From Gallaecimonas mangrovi (GTDB taxonomy: Bacteria > Pseudomonadota > Gammaproteobacteria > Enterobacterales > Gallaecimonadaceae): a stretch of DNA of 64,000 nt. Below, one piece after another: positions 36,818-47,497 of this stretch. A program made the position numbers and the translations under genes. The number at the start of each line of letters is the position of its first letter. Positions within the stretch are counted from its first letter, which is position 1. The notes beneath the pieces were generated by a model. The model saw only the letters and a list, made by a program, of their open reading frames with translations. It did not search any database and was not told the origin of the DNA. Location of the stretch: positions 3,169,501 through 3,233,500 of the forward strand of contig NZ_CP031416.1 of NCBI RefSeq assembly GCF_003367375.1, written 5' to 3'.

Positions 36818-37409
36818 CGAGACCTACTTCACTTTGTAACCAATTCAGTACCTTCTCGACCGCTTGCTCTGGAGAAAGTGCCTGGGTATTTACCACCAAG
36901 TCCGGTGCGGTGGGTACATCAAAGGGGGAATCCAGACCGGTCATGTGCTTTATTTCACCGCGGCGCGCCTTGGCATAAAGCCCTTTCGGGTCGCGAGACT
37001 CACAGGTATCCAGGCTGGCTTCGACATAGATCTCAAAAAAGCGCCCTTGGGGCAGGCGATCACGGATCATTTGGCGATCAGAGGCAAAGGGCGATACGAA
37101 GGCCGCTAACACGATAAGCCCGGCATCCACCATCAGGTTGGCTACCTCGCCAACTCGGCGCAGGTTCTCGGTGCGGTCGTTATCACTAAAGCCCAAGTCG
37201 CTGCATAAGCCGTGGCGAACGTTATCTCCGTCTAACAGATAAGAATGTTTACCGCCGGCGGCCAGCGCCTGCTCTACCCCGTTAGCCAGGGTGGATTTAC
37301 CGGCCCCAGAAAGGCCGGTAAACCATAACACCAGCGGCTTTTGCCCCAAGGCTTTAGCGCGGGTCACAGCATTGACGGTGTGTTGGTGCCAGGTCAGGTT
37401 ACTGCTCAT
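36801..37409 (-). CDS. cysC: Adenylylsulfate (APS) kinase
   Basis: 202 residues. Phosphorylates APS to PAPS. P-loop GLSGAGKST, LLDGDNVRHGL and the GLYAKAR stretch are typical. Two bases after the cysN stop. Confidence 0.95.
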   Translation of the reverse strand: MSSNLTWHQHTVNAVTRAKALGQKPLVLWFTGLSGAGKSTLANGVEQALAAGGKHSYLLDGDNVRHGLCSDLGFSDNDRTENLRRVGEVANLMVDAGLIVLAAFVSPFASDRQMIRDRLPQGRFFEIYVEASLDTCESRDPKGLYAKARRGEIKHMTGLDSPFDVPTAPDLVVNTQALSPEQAVEKVLNWLQSEVGLDASID

Positions 37410-37411
37410 GG

Positions 37412-38740
37412 TTACCAGTCACTCACGTCAATGGCCTGCCAATGTGGGTAGTGGCGGCGAATATAGGCATTAAGCTCTTTTTCGGCCTGGCTAACCACGG
37501 GGCGATTACCGGTATCGTCGCTAACCGCTTCTTCTGCCATAAAGGCAGCAACGGTTTGCTGTGTATCAGGGTCAACTAAGATTAAACTGCCGGTGTGGCG
37601 GCTCTGCTGGTAGATATCCAGTGCCTGGCTTTCTTCCAGCTGCAACGTCACCTGGCCGATGGAATTGGCCTTAAAGTCAGCCTCTTCGCCGATGGTCCAG
37701 TTATCCACATTCAGCTGGCCACGGATCTCGCTTACCTGGCCCCAGGTCCAGCGGCTGGCAGCCTTAATACGGTAACGCTTACCCTGTTGATGGCCTTCAT
37801 CATCCAGCCAAACCAACCAACCTTTCCAGGTACGGGCGGCAGTAACAGGCCCATTGGTGAGCCAGTCGCCGCGGCTGATGTCAATTTCCCGGTCCAGCTG
37901 CACGGTAACCGCTTCGCCAGCATGGATAGCGCCTACCTCTTCACCAGCACGCCAAACATGGCTTACCAAGGCATTTTTACCGGACGGCCAGTGGTAAAGG
38001 CTATCGCCCGGCTGCACTTGACCGGCAAAAAGGGTACCGGCAAAGCCGCGAAAATCCTGGTTAGGACGCAAAATGGTTTGCACCGGCAACCGCACGCCGT
38101 CCACTTCGGGGCGGCTGACACTGGCGTCTTCCAGTGCACCTAACAGCGACATGCCGTGATACCAGGGCATGTTGCCTGACAGTTTCGCCAGGTTGTCACC
38201 TTTCAGGGCAGAAACCGGTAACACTTTGATGTTGGCCCCAGGCATCCGCTCAGCCAGCTTGTAGTAGTCAGCTTCAATGGCCTTGAAGGTTTGCTCATCG
38301 TAACCAACAGCATCCATTTTATTGACGGCAACCACGAACTGACGAATACCCAGCAAGTGGCAAAGGAAGCTATGGCGGCGAGTCTGGCGAATAATGCCTT
38401 TGCGAGCATCGACCAGAATAATGGCCAAGTCGCAGTGGGAGGCACCGGTCACCATGTTACGGGTGTATTGCTCGTGTCCGGGAGTGTCAGCAATGATCAA
38501 ATGGCGGCTGCCGGCTTCGGCAAAACGCCAGGCCACATCAATGGTAATGCCTTGGCTACGCTCAGCTTCCAAACCGTCCAAGAGATTGGCAAAGGGCAAT
38601 TCGCCGTTTTCGTCAGGCTCGCCCAGCGAGGCTAACTGGTCAGCATAAAGCTGGCCCGTTTCATAAAGGAAGCGACCAATCAGTGTGGATTTACCGTCAT
38701 CAACGGAGCCACAGGTCAGCAGTTTCAGTGTTTCTTGCAT
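37412..38740 (-). CDS. cysN: Sulfate adenylyltransferase large (GTPase) subunit
   Basis: 442 residues, somewhat shorter than E. coli CysN (475), mainly at the N-terminus. GTPase motifs GSVDDGKSTL, ADTPGHEQY and NKMD are intact, and the beta-barrel domains follow. GTP hydrolysis drives APS formation by CysD. The start overlaps the cysD stop by one base. Confidence 0.95.
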   Translation of the reverse strand: MQETLKLLTCGSVDDGKSTLIGRFLYETGQLYADQLASLGEPDENGELPFANLLDGLEAERSQGITIDVAWRFAEAGSRHLIIADTPGHEQYTRNMVTGASHCDLAIILVDARKGIIRQTRRHSFLCHLLGIRQFVVAVNKMDAVGYDEQTFKAIEADYYKLAERMPGANIKVLPVSALKGDNLAKLSGNMPWYHGMSLLGALEDASVSRPEVDGVRLPVQTILRPNQDFRGFAGTLFAGQVQPGDSLYHWPSGKNALVSHVWRAGEEVGAIHAGEAVTVQLDREIDISRGDWLTNGPVTAARTWKGWLVWLDDEGHQQGKRYRIKAASRWTWGQVSEIRGQLNVDNWTIGEEADFKANSIGQVTLQLEESQALDIYQQSRHTGSLILVDPDTQQTVAAFMAEEAVSDDTGNRPVVSQAEKELNAYIRRHYPHWQAIDVSDW

Positions 38741-39627
38741 TAGAAGTACCCCTGGCGTTTCTTACGTTCCATGGCGGCAGCCGAGTCTTTATCGATCATT
38801 CGGCCGGAGCGCTCACTGGCGCCCAGCTGCCCCAACTCCTCAAGCACTTCGTCAAGGGTTTCAGCGTCAGACTCAATGGCAGCTGTCAGCGGGTAACAAC
38901 CCAAGGTACGGAAACGCACTTTCTTCATTTGCGGCACTTCGCCTGGCTCAAGGCGGAAACGCTCGTCGTCCACCATAAACAGCTGGCCGTCACGCTCCAC
39001 TACCGGCCGTTCGGCGGCAAAATACAGCGGTACCAATTCAATTTCTTCGGCGCGAATGTAGGCCCAGATGTCACGCTCGGTCCAGTTGGAGAGCGGGAAC
39101 ACTCGCATACTTTCGTCTTTGGCCAGGTCACTATTGACGTGTGACCACAGTTCAGGACGCTGGCGGCGCGGCTCCCAGCGCTGGAATGCATCGCGGTGCG
39201 AGAATACCCGCTCCTTGGCGCGGGACGCTTCTTCATCGCGCCGCGCCCCACCGAAGGCACAGTCGTACTTACCGCGGGCAAGCTCGGCTTTCAATGCTTC
39301 GGTTTTCATGACATCGGTGTAACGCGGGCCATGGTCAAAGGGATTCAGTTTTTTCGGGTTTTGCACCACTTTCAGATCTAAACCGAATTTTTTGGCCTGG
39401 GCATCACGAAAGGCGTACATGGCCTGGAATTTCCAGCCGGTGTCGATATGCAGCACCGGAAACGGCACCAGTGCCGGCAAAAAGGCTTTGCGAATAAGGT
39501 GCAGCAGAACGCTCGAGTCCTTACCGATGGAGTAGAGCATTAGCGGCCTCTCAAATTCCGCTGCGGCTTCTCGAATAATGTGCAGGGACTCGGCTTCCAG
39601 AGCCGCGAGATGGGGGCTTAGGCTCAT
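38740..39627 (-). CDS. cysD: Sulfate adenylyltransferase small subunit
   Basis: 295 residues. Makes APS from sulfate and ATP. The ATP-pyrophosphatase-type loop [15 protein letters not shown] and the stretch [17 protein letters not shown] are diagnostic. The start overlaps the cysG stop by four bases. Confidence 0.95.
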   Translation of the reverse strand: MSLSPHLAALEAESLHIIREAAAEFERPLMLYSIGKDSSVLLHLIRKAFLPALVPFPVLHIDTGWKFQAMYAFRDAQAKKFGLDLKVVQNPKKLNPFDHGPRYTDVMKTEALKAELARGKYDCAFGGARRDEEASRAKERVFSHRDAFQRWEPRRQRPELWSHVNSDLAKDESMRVFPLSNWTERDIWAYIRAEEIELVPLYFAAERPVVERDGQLFMVDDERFRLEPGEVPQMKKVRFRTLGCYPLTAAIESDAETLDEVLEELGQLGASERSGRMIDKDSAAAMERKKRQGYF

Positions 39628-40976
39628 TTGGCCTCCTGATACAAGGTCACGGTGTCTCCAATCATTAACAAGGCAGGGGACTTAACCTGCGCTTTTCCAA
39701 TGGTGTCTGCCAGATGGCCGAGGTCGGTACGAAAGCGACGTTCTTCGGGCCGAGTGCCATTTTCCACCACCAAGACCGGGGTAGAAGGGGCCAGGCCACC
39801 TGCCATTAATTCGTCAGCGATATGGCTGCTTTGGGTAAGGCCCATATAAACAGCCAGGGTGCTGTTCTGCTGAGCCAGCGCTCGCCAGTTAGTGTCATCG
39901 CCACCCGGCTGGCAATGGCCAGTAACCAGTGTCATCTGGTTGGCCAGGCCGCGATGCGTAAGGGGAACTTGCGTACGGGCACTGCATGCTGCCGCGGCGG
40001 TAATGCCGGGGACGACTTCCACATCAATATTTTCAGCACGGGCCGCCAGCACTTCTTCACCACCACGACCGAACACAAAGGGGTCGCCCCCTTTGAGCCG
40101 CACGACGCGGCGCCCGGCCTTAGCTTCTCGCACTAAAATAGCTTCAATCTCTTGTTGCGGTACTGAATGAAAGCCTTTTTCCTTACCGACCGAAATAAAA
40201 TCGGCGTCACGGCGGGCCAACTCTAACACAGATTTTGCAACAAGTCGGTCATAAACAATGACATCTGCCGCCTGCAAAGCCTGCAGTGATTTTAGGGTTA
40301 AAAGGTCCGGGTCGCCCGGGCCAGCGCCGACCAGTTTTAGCCAACCTTGGCGGCTGTTATCGCCTGAGAGCAATGCCGTCAACTCCGCCTCAGCGGCGAC
40401 CTCATCGCCCTTGGCTAACTGCTGACTAACATTACTGTCGAGTAGCGCTTCCCAGAAACGGCGCCGCTCACTAAAGGCGCTAAAGGTGTTGGCGACTTTG
40501 CCCCGAAAACGTCCCATTAACGCCGCCAAAGCGCCGGTCCATTGGGGTATCTCTGCTTCCAGGCGCTCACGAATTCGCCGCGCTAAAACCGGCGCTTGGC
40601 CGTTACTGGAAATAGCAATGGTAATGGGCTTGCGGTCCACCACCGCCGGCACAATGGCACTGCAAAGTTGGCGCTGATCCACCACATTTACCCAAATTTT
40701 TCGGGCATTAGCCGCTTCGGCCACCTGTTCATTGACCAGTTCATCATCGGTGGCGGCAATGGCCAGCCATACACCTTCAAGCCATTTCGGCTCAAAGACG
40801 TCACTGACATGATCAATCGGGCTGGCTGCTATTTCTGCGCACAGGCTTGGCGCTACTACCCGCACCTTGGCACCGGCTTTTAACAGCGCTTGGACCTTAC
40901 GCCAGGCCACAGCGCCACCGCCAACCACCAGCACGTCCTTGCCGTGTAAATCCAAAAACAAAGGAAAGTCGTGCAT
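39624..40976 (-). CDS. cysG: Siroheme synthase (multifunctional CysG)
   Basis: 450 residues. N-terminal dehydrogenase/ferrochelatase half begins [19 protein letters not shown]; the C-terminal uroporphyrinogen methyltransferase half has [29 protein letters not shown] and TGHCQPGG. Makes siroheme for the sulfite reductase CysI. The ATG at 40976 comes just after the cysH stop, and GAGTAA at the cysH end acts as ribosome site. Earlier in-frame starts lie within cysH. Confidence 0.95.
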   Translation of the reverse strand: MHDFPLFLDLHGKDVLVVGGGAVAWRKVQALLKAGAKVRVVAPSLCAEIAASPIDHVSDVFEPKWLEGVWLAIAATDDELVNEQVAEAANARKIWVNVVDQRQLCSAIVPAVVDRKPITIAISSNGQAPVLARRIRERLEAEIPQWTGALAALMGRFRGKVANTFSAFSERRRFWEALLDSNVSQQLAKGDEVAAEAELTALLSGDNSRQGWLKLVGAGPGDPDLLTLKSLQALQAADVIVYDRLVAKSVLELARRDADFISVGKEKGFHSVPQQEIEAILVREAKAGRRVVRLKGGDPFVFGRGGEEVLAARAENIDVEVVPGITAAAACSARTQVPLTHRGLANQMTLVTGHCQPGGDDTNWRALAQQNSTLAVYMGLTQSSHIADELMAGGLAPSTPVLVVENGTRPEERRFRTDLGHLADTIGKAQVKSPALLMIGDTVTLYQEAK

Positions 40977-40980
40977 TTGT

Positions 40981-41676
40981 TTACTCGTTAACGTGCAGGC
41001 CGCATTCACGCAGCAAGCCACCAAAGCGGGTTTCTTCTTCACTCATTTGTTCGGAAAGTGGCACCGTGGAGTGCCAGTCGCCCACCGAAACATAACCCTT
41101 GTCCCACAGCGGGTGATACGGCAGGTGATTGGCCGTTAAATAGCGATAAACATCGCGATTGGTCCAATCAATAATGGGGTAAATTTTGGTCCGCCCATCC
41201 TGCTCTTCCAATACCGCCCTGCCCTCGCGGGTACTGGATTGCTGACGCCGCAGCCCCGCAAACCAGCTTTGCACCTCAAGCTCCTTTAAGGCGCGCTGCA
41301 TCGGCTCGACTTTGTTGTCATGGTTGTAGGCTTTGATACCTTCAACCCCTTGCTCCCAGCGTTTGCCAAAACGGGCTTCTTGCCAAGCGGCGCTGGTTTT
41401 CGGGCTATACACCTTGAGGTTAAGCCCTAAACGCTCAGTCAAGCTGTCAACAAAACTGTAGGTTTCAGGGAAGTGATAACCGGTGTCGATGAACACCACC
41501 GGTACCCCTGGCGCTTCTTGGCTCACCATATGCAGCATCACCGCCGCTTGAATGCCAAAGCTGGAGCTAAGGGCAAATTCGCCGGGCAGATTATCTAACG
41601 CCCAGCGCACCCTTGCCTGTGCATCCATGGCTTCAAGCTTGATGAGATCCTCAGGCGTGAAAATCGACTTTGGCAT
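40981..41676 (-). CDS. cysH: PAPS reductase (thioredoxin-dependent)
   Basis: 231 residues. Reduces PAPS to sulfite and PAP. The catalytic ECGLH is at the C-terminus. The CC and CxxC pairs of iron-sulfur APS reductases are absent, so the substrate is [17 protein letters not shown] and [11 protein letters not shown] match the family. Overlaps cysI by 26 bases. Confidence 0.95.
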   Translation of the reverse strand: MPKSIFTPEDLIKLEAMDAQARVRWALDNLPGEFALSSSFGIQAAVMLHMVSQEAPGVPVVFIDTGYHFPETYSFVDSLTERLGLNLKVYSPKTSAAWQEARFGKRWEQGVEGIKAYNHDNKVEPMQRALKELEVQSWFAGLRRQQSSTREGRAVLEEQDGRTKIYPIIDWTNRDVYRYLTANHLPYHPLWDKGYVSVGDWHSTVPLSEQMSEEETRFGGLLRECGLHVNE

Positions 41677-43318
41677 CTTTGACCTCCTTCACCACACCGG
41701 CGCGGACAACGAAATCACCAAAGCGTTCGTCGTCATTGCGTTCGGCCTGGTAGCGGCTTAGCACCGGCTTGAGTTCAGCGAGGATCTCGGTTTCGGTGAG
41801 GTTCTCGCGATAGAGTTTATTAACCCGTAAACCGCGGCCATCGGCGCCCAAATACAGGTTGTAACGGCCAGGGGCCTTACCTACCAAGCCAATCTCGGCC
41901 AGGAACGGGCGAGCACAGCCATTGGGGCAACCGGTAATACGGGTAACGATGTCTTGGTCACCCAGCGCAACCTCATCAAGCAGGTGTTGCACTTTGCCAA
42001 CAAAGTCTTCGAGGTAGCGTTCGGCTTCGGCCATGGCCAAGCCACAGGTTGGCAAGGCCACACAGGCCATGGCGTTTTCGCGAAGCTTGGTAGTGGGCAC
42101 CTTGAGACCAAATTCGCTAACCAGCGCTTCAACCTTGGCTTTTTCGGCCTTGGGCACACCGGCAATAATGAGGTTTTGGTTCGCCGTCATCCGAAAATCG
42201 CCCTGGTGTATTTCGGCAATGGCGCGAAGGCCGGTCAGCCAAGCCTGGCCGGGTTTGTCGATAAGACGCCCCTCCGGCACAAACAATGTGAGATGCTCGC
42301 GGCCATCCACGCCTTCGACCCACCCAAAGCGGTCGCCTTGCTGGGTAAACGTGACCGGCACTTCTGGCAGGAAAGTCACGCCAGAGCGTTTTTCCACTTC
42401 GGCTTTGAAGGCCTCAACCCCCATACGGTCGACGGTGTATTTCAGACGGGCATTTTTACGGTTATCACGGTTACCGTTATCACGCTGGGTGGTCAGCACC
42501 GCTTCGGCAACCACGTTCATCTGTTCTGGGCTAATAAAGCCCAAGCAGCTGGCGGTACGCGGGTAAGTCGTGGTGTCACCATGGGTCGTGCCCATACCGC
42601 CGCCCACCAACACGTTATAACCGCGCAGTTTGCCGTTTTCAGCAATGGCCACGTACCCCAAATCGTTGGCGTAAACATCAACGTCGTTATGGGGCGGCAC
42701 GGCAACGGCGGCTTTAAATTTACGGGGCAGATAGGTGTCGCCGTACATTGGCTCACTGGAATCGGCCACCTTTTCTTCATCCAACCAAATTTCATGGTAG
42801 GCATGAGTGTTAGGCAGCAGGTGCTCAGAAAGCGCCACCGTCTGCTGGAAAACCTGCTGGTGCAGGCTTGAATCCACCGGGTTGGTGTTGCAAAGCACGT
42901 TACGGTTGACGTCACCACAAGCGGCAATGGAATCCAAAAGTGCGCTGTGCAGCCCTTGGATCAGCGGCTTAAGGCTTTCTTTTAAAATACCGTGGTACTG
43001 AAAGGTTTGGCGGGTGGTTAAACGCACGCTGCCACCGCTGAGCTCACGGCCCAACTTGTCAACGGTTAACCACTGCTGTGGGGTAATAACGCCACCGGGC
43101 ACCCGTGCCCGCAACATAAAGCTGTAAAGCGGCTCTAACTTGCGCTTAGCCCGCTCGTTACGGGTGTCGCGGTCATCCTGCTGGTAAAAGCCATGGAATT
43201 TAGACAACTGGGTGTCGTCTTCACGCAGGGCGCCGGTAAAGCCGTCATGCAAGCTTTCTTCGAGGGTACCACGCAGGTGGCGGCTTTCGTTCTTAATACG
43301 TTCGTTGGGAGAAGCCAT
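41651..43318 (-). CDS. cysI: NADPH-sulfite reductase hemoprotein, beta component
   Basis: 555 residues. Six-electron reduction of sulfite to sulfide. Cluster and siroheme ligands: [15 protein letters not shown] and CPNGCARP. The N-terminal half with [12 protein letters not shown] is also conserved. The start overlaps the cysJ stop by one base. Confidence 0.96.
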   Translation of the reverse strand: MASPNERIKNESRHLRGTLEESLHDGFTGALREDDTQLSKFHGFYQQDDRDTRNERAKRKLEPLYSFMLRARVPGGVITPQQWLTVDKLGRELSGGSVRLTTRQTFQYHGILKESLKPLIQGLHSALLDSIAACGDVNRNVLCNTNPVDSSLHQQVFQQTVALSEHLLPNTHAYHEIWLDEEKVADSSEPMYGDTYLPRKFKAAVAVPPHNDVDVYANDLGYVAIAENGKLRGYNVLVGGGMGTTHGDTTTYPRTASCLGFISPEQMNVVAEAVLTTQRDNGNRDNRKNARLKYTVDRMGVEAFKAEVEKRSGVTFLPEVPVTFTQQGDRFGWVEGVDGREHLTLFVPEGRLIDKPGQAWLTGLRAIAEIHQGDFRMTANQNLIIAGVPKAEKAKVEALVSEFGLKVPTTKLRENAMACVALPTCGLAMAEAERYLEDFVGKVQHLLDEVALGDQDIVTRITGCPNGCARPFLAEIGLVGKAPGRYNLYLGADGRGLRVNKLYRENLTETEILAELKPVLSRYQAERNDDERFGDFVVRAGVVKEVKDAKVDFHA

Positions 43319-44994
43319 CAGTACACATCCCTCAAGTAGCGGCCTTGGGCACGCAAGTCATTCAAATAGGTTTCGCCATCGGTATTACCGTGGCTGGCAA
43401 TGACATCAACCAGTGCTTGGTGAACGTCTTTGGCCATACGTTCGGCGTCGCCACACACATAGAGATAGGCGCCGTCATTCAGCCACTGCCAAACCTCGCT
43501 GCCTTGCTCTTTCAGGCGGTGCTGAACGTAAATTTTTTCGCTCTGGTCGCGGCTAAAGGCCAGGCTTAACTTGTTCAAAACCCCTTCGCCAAGCCAGCGC
43601 TGCCACTCGGTTTGGTACAAGAAGTCGTTGCGAAGGTGACGGCTGCCAAAGAACAGCCAGTTGCCACCACTGGCCTCGGCCGCCTCGCGCTCTTGCATAA
43701 AGGCACGAAACGGCGCCACACCGGTGCCAGGGCCAATCATGATCACCGGCTTATCGGCCTCAGGCAGGCGGAAGCGGTTATTCGGCTGCACATAAACCTT
43801 GACCTCGTCGCCTACTTCCAGACGCGAAATCAAACCGGATGACACGCCGTAGCGACTGTTGCCGTCGGCTTCGAAGGCCACCAGCGCAACGGTCAGGTGC
43901 ACTTCATCTTCAACTTCAGCTTGTGAAGAGGCAATGGAATAGAGCCTTGGCGCCAGGGGCTTTAAGGCGTCCACCAATTGCTGCGCCGTTAACGATTCAC
44001 TGCGGGTACGAATACGCTCTGGCAATTGCCCTTCGCCGTCAGACAATTGCAACTCGCTAACGGTTTTCGGGTGCAGTGTGGTCAGCTCTTTGTGCTTTAA
44101 CGCAGCAAAAAGACGCTGCTTCTTGCCGTCTACGGTTACCGCTTCTTCGCCGTTTAGGCGAGTCACACCCAGCACCGCTTGTACCAGCTCATCGCTTTGC
44201 ACCGGCACTATGCCAAGCGCGTCGCCGGCTTTGTATACCAGGCCGGGAACATCTAACTCCAGGTGGTAAACCTCGTGGCCGGCATCAATGGTCAGCGGGT
44301 GCACGGCTAACACTTCTGCACTCATTGGGTTGGCGCGGGTTGGCTGCGCGCCAGAGGCGCTTTGGGCAGCCGTGCCTGCGCTTTGTACTTGCGGGGCAGC
44401 ATCGGCTAGCGCGGTAAGCAGCTCATCCTGCCATTGCTGCGCGGTGGCTTGAAAATCGACATCGGCGTCTTTACGCGCCAACAGGCGCTCACTACCGGCG
44501 GCAGCCAAGCGTTCGTCAAAATCTTTACCGGTTTGGCAAAACAGCGGATAAGAGCTGTCACCCAGGGCCAAAACCGAAAAGCGGGTTTGGCTAAGATCGG
44601 GAGCCCGTTTAGAGCCCAACAGCTCATGCAGGGCAATGGCATCATCAGGCGCCTCGCCGTCGCCGTGGGTAGACACTACCAGGGCGATATCTTGGGCATC
44701 ACTCAACTTTTTGGCTTTAAAACCGGCCATAGAGGCTAGGGTCACGCTCAAACCGGCCGCTTTAGCCGCGTCAGCAAAGGTTTTTGCAATACCTTCGGCA
44801 TTACCGGTTTGCGAACCATAAAGCACCAGCAACGGGCGGCTAGCGGCCGTAGCGGCAACCGGCGCTACGCCAGCCTGGGCTTTACCGTCAGCCAAACCGG
44901 CCAGATAACCGCTTAACCAGCGCAGGTCGTCACTGGATAACGCCGTTAATTGTTCTCTGACCGCTTGGGTCAGTTGAGTCAATACTTGAGACAT
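43318..44994 (-). CDS. cysJ: NADPH-sulfite reductase flavoprotein, alpha component
   Basis: 558 residues. Flavodoxin domain (LYGSQTGNAEGIA; STHGDGEAPDDA; LGDSSYPLFC), a linker rich in Ala and Gln (about 215-245), then FAD (RLYSIASSQ; YGVSSGLIS) and NADPH (GPGTGVAPFRAF) domains. Feeds electrons to CysI. First gene of the cys operon. The frame extends 46 codons upstream, but the ATG at 44994 (MSQVLTQL) fits the family. The ribosome site is weak. Confidence 0.95.
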   Translation of the reverse strand: MSQVLTQLTQAVREQLTALSSDDLRWLSGYLAGLADGKAQAGVAPVAATAASRPLLVLYGSQTGNAEGIAKTFADAAKAAGLSVTLASMAGFKAKKLSDAQDIALVVSTHGDGEAPDDAIALHELLGSKRAPDLSQTRFSVLALGDSSYPLFCQTGKDFDERLAAAGSERLLARKDADVDFQATAQQWQDELLTALADAAPQVQSAGTAAQSASGAQPTRANPMSAEVLAVHPLTIDAGHEVYHLELDVPGLVYKAGDALGIVPVQSDELVQAVLGVTRLNGEEAVTVDGKKQRLFAALKHKELTTLHPKTVSELQLSDGEGQLPERIRTRSESLTAQQLVDALKPLAPRLYSIASSQAEVEDEVHLTVALVAFEADGNSRYGVSSGLISRLEVGDEVKVYVQPNNRFRLPEADKPVIMIGPGTGVAPFRAFMQEREAAEASGGNWLFFGSRHLRNDFLYQTEWQRWLGEGVLNKLSLAFSRDQSEKIYVQHRLKEQGSEVWQWLNDGAYLYVCGDAERMAKDVHQALVDVIASHGNTDGETYLNDLRAQGRYLRDVY

Positions 44995-45065
44995 GAGGGC
45001 CTGAATACCATTAATGATGAGCGCCATCTTAGAAGTGCGGATGGCCGAATGAAAGATTAAAAAAG

Positions 45066-45093
45066 GCTTTTGTATGCCATAACGGAATAAGGC
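45066..45093 (-). promoter_or_regulatory. Candidate cysJ regulatory site
   Basis: On the minus strand this reads TTATTCCGTTATGGCATAC, an AT-rich element about 85 bases upstream of cysJ where the LysR-type activator CysB would be expected to bind. The assignment rests on position and a loose resemblance only. Confidence 0.25.
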
Positions 45094-45166
45094 GCGCATT
45101 GTCGGCTTTGTACGCCCCACGTAGAATGCCAAGCCGCTTATTCATCATTCACTTAGGGAGTGCGCT

Positions 45167-45847
45167 GTGAACGCTGAGCGCTACATTGAACTGTCTGGCC
45201 TTACCCTGTCAGCACAAGGCCAAGCCATTGCCAATAAAACGGCTGAGGCGCTGGATGCACTGGCGCCCCTGGCTGGCGGAACCGAGCTGGCCCATTACGT
45301 TTTTAAGGTGCCAGAGCTGGGTGAAGGTGGCGCCTGTTCACTGTTTGGGCAACTGGCCGACGAGCCCTATGATCTGCGCCCCATTCTGGGCGGTAAAAAC
45401 GCTGACAACGACGCACTGTTGGCGCGCTTAAATGCCGCCGTTGCCCATATTACCGCCCAAACGCAAGTTGACTGGTTAGGTTTATATCCGGCTAAAACCA
45501 ACGCCGACGGCGACAAGGTGTTAGTCAAGGCCGCCTATCGCGGCGCGCCGTCTCGCGCTGAATTTCCGCTAAACGCGCAATTTGCCACCATTTCCAATAA
45601 CGCCACCGTCGGTTTAACCGGTAAAGGCCGTTTGATTCAAGATGTGGCAGGTTACTTAAAAGAGGGCGGCGAATATTACACTTGCGACCCCAAAGTCCAG
45701 GCTGAACTTTGCATTCCGCTTTATAACGATAGCGGCGACACCATTGGTATTCTCGATGCTGAAGCCTTCAGCCCCCATTATTTCGACGACCACAAGCTCG
45801 GTATTTTTGTGGGGCTAGCGCTTTGGGCGGCTCGCCAGTTTGTATAA
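45167..45847 (+). CDS. GAF-domain protein, free-methionine-sulfoxide-reductase-like
   Basis: 226 residues with a GTG start after TTAGGGAG. The GAF domain occupies about residues 70-225. The stretch YYTCDPKVQAELCIPL and IGILDAEAF is laid out like the active-site region of free methionine-R-sulfoxide reductase (MsrC), including two cysteines, but the N-terminal 70 residues are different. It could be a sulfoxide reductase or a ligand sensor. Divergent from cysJ. Confidence 0.7.
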   Translation: MNAERYIELSGLTLSAQGQAIANKTAEALDALAPLAGGTELAHYVFKVPELGEGGACSLFGQLADEPYDLRPILGGKNADNDALLARLNAAVAHITAQTQVDWLGLYPAKTNADGDKVLVKAAYRGAPSRAEFPLNAQFATISNNATVGLTGKGRLIQDVAGYLKEGGEYYTCDPKVQAELCIPLYNDSGDTIGILDAEAFSPHYFDDHKLGIFVGLALWAARQFV

Positions 45848-45872
45848 AAAAGGCCCGTTGGGGCCTTTTTTA
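45846..45872. terminator. Bidirectional terminator
   Basis: AAAAGGCCC / GGGGCCTTTT arms around a short loop, with flanking A and T runs, between the GAF gene and the convergent lipoprotein gene. Confidence 0.8.
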
Positions 45873-46490
45873 TTACCAGAGCGCAGCGCCTTTCATCGCG
45901 CTTATCAACTTGTCTGAAAAATCCTGCGCCGCCGTATCAATGTTAACGTCAGGATTGACGGTATCGGTTTGTGCCGACCACACCAGTTGCTCGTCTTTCA
46001 CGCGGTATAAATCACTTTCTAAATAAAAATGCTGGAACTGCTTGTAATAACCCGGTTCGGAAATTTGCATGTAAAGGCCGGGGTAAACATTACTAAAAGG
46101 CCCGTAAAGGAAAGGGTCGGGTGAATAACTGGTTGCCCCTGGCACATAACGGGTTTGGGTATCGGTTCTTAGCAGCGCAACAACCAAGGCATGGTCGGCA
46201 CCTTTGGCTTTTACCGCCGCAATGAGTGCTTCACGGGTCGTTTTTCCCGGCGCCATTTTCGCACCGAGAGCGCGCAAACTGCTTTGCGCTTCAACGCCCG
46301 CCGCTTTTAATTTTTTTACCAAGGCATCTTCAGCCCCTTGGCGCACTGGTAATTCGTGACTCAAGGCAAAAACCATAATGTTTTTCGCCTTCACCTGGTT
46401 GTTCGGCATTTTCCAGGTACCCGTTACCGTGGTGTTACTGCTGCAGCCAACAAGAAGTAGCCCAAACAGCACTATTTTCATCCATTTCAT
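45873..46490 (-). CDS. Lipoprotein, unknown function
   Basis: 205 residues. A lipoprotein signal (MKWMKIVLFGLLLVGCSSN) has a lipobox LVGC. The mature part shows a repeating alpha/beta pattern (KNIMVFALS; DALVKKLKAAGVEA; ADHALVVALL) reminiscent of DUF4136-type lipoproteins, then a Tyr/Pro-rich stretch. The ATG at 46490 gives the lipoprotein start; the upstream 28 codons do not. Function unknown. Confidence 0.75.
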   Translation of the reverse strand: MKWMKIVLFGLLLVGCSSNTTVTGTWKMPNNQVKAKNIMVFALSHELPVRQGAEDALVKKLKAAGVEAQSSLRALGAKMAPGKTTREALIAAVKAKGADHALVVALLRTDTQTRYVPGATSYSPDPFLYGPFSNVYPGLYMQISEPGYYKQFQHFYLESDLYRVKDEQLVWSAQTDTVNPDVNIDTAAQDFSDKLISAMKGAALW

Positions 46491-46557
46491 AGACCTAGTC
46501 CTTAGGCAAGTAAGCGCACTTTTTAACCATACACCCAGAACTTTGACCGGGTCGAAC

Positions 46558-46588
46558 AAAAAAAGACCTGGCAAAGCCAGGCCTTTTT
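46558..46588 (-). terminator. Terminator after the first TIGR04219 gene
   Basis: Minus-strand stem GGCCTGGC / GCCAGGTC followed by seven T, 16 bases past the stop. Confidence 0.75.
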
Positions 46589-46603
46589 ACCAAGAACACT
46601 TAT

Positions 46604-47353
46604 TTAGAAATGCATGGTCAACGACGCATAAGCGCCGTCCAATTTGATGTTGGCATCAAAGTCACCAATGTCTTCAAGTTTCAGGTCAACCGCCCGGTAG
46701 CCCAACTGCACACCCACATCAACCGGCCCTGGAATATCAAAGTCATAACCAACAAAGGCCCGGTAATCGGTGAGGCGGTTGCCGCTGTAGGCAATGCCAT
46801 TACCCAAGGCACCAACGTAAAGCCCGGTAAGCGGCAAATTAACACGGCCATTGAGGTACAACATCGGAACCCATTCATCAACAGGTTCCTCAGCACTGCC
46901 AATCAGGTCGTTATTTAATTTCAGGTGGCCGTCAAGCTTACGACCGGTGATGCCTACATCTAAATCACCACCGGTATCCCAAAGCTCGTAATAGAAGGTG
47001 ACATCGGTCATTTTCAGTTTTAAGTCGCTGTTGATCTCAGAGCCGATGGGATAAGTGGTGTCGTCAAACTCCACGTTTTCATCCAGGCGGCCAGTGCCGC
47101 TTTCTGAAATATTGCTATAGGCAAGACGAATATTGGGAATAACCGGAATAGGATGTTCGAAATTAATAAACCATTGGGTAAGGTCGGCGTGCTTTAGGCC
47201 CATTTCGTCCTTAACACCCACATCTTCCGATAACACGTTACCCGAAAAATCGTTATTCCATTGACCGATACCAGCATAAATACCTAAACCGTCAGCAACG
47301 GCAGGCAAACTGATACCTGTGGCGATGGTGGCAGCAAACAGCAGTTTTTTCAT
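46604..47353 (-). CDS. TIGR04219-family outer-membrane beta-barrel protein (copy 1)
   Basis: 249 residues. Signal peptide (MKKLLFAATIATGISLPAVA), then alternating beta strands and a C-terminal phenylalanine (LTMHF) for BamA recognition. Shared with the next gene: GIYAG, the WFINFEHPIP-type stretch, MTDVTFYYELWDTG, GITGRKLDG and YSGNRL. AAGGGA sits eight bases before the ATG at 47353. Function of the family unknown. Confidence 0.85.
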   Translation of the reverse strand: MKKLLFAATIATGISLPAVADGLGIYAGIGQWNNDFSGNVLSEDVGVKDEMGLKHADLTQWFINFEHPIPVIPNIRLAYSNISESGTGRLDENVEFDDTTYPIGSEINSDLKLKMTDVTFYYELWDTGGDLDVGITGRKLDGHLKLNNDLIGSAEEPVDEWVPMLYLNGRVNLPLTGLYVGALGNGIAYSGNRLTDYRAFVGYDFDIPGPVDVGVQLGYRAVDLKLEDIGDFDANIKLDGAYASLTMHF

Positions 47354-47455
47354 CGGTTTCATCCCTTGTCAACACTGTCTCCAAGGGTAGTAGGCCAGGT
47401 AGGTTATCGACAGTCAGGCCATTAAAAACCGCTATTCTATTCAGCTACAGGCAGT

Positions 47456-47483
47456 AAAAAGGCCTGCTGTTGCAGGCCTTTTT
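47456..47483 (-). terminator. Terminator after the second TIGR04219 gene
   Basis: GGCCTGC / GCAGGCC stem with A and T tracts, 15 bases past the stop. Each copy has its own terminator. Confidence 0.8.
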
Positions 47484-47497
47484 CAGGTCATTAGCAC

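Noticed and set aside
41954-42871. 305-codon open frame on the plus strand inside cysI
   Set aside because: Antisense shadow of a highly conserved gene; long because of GC-rich codon structure; no recognisable protein features.
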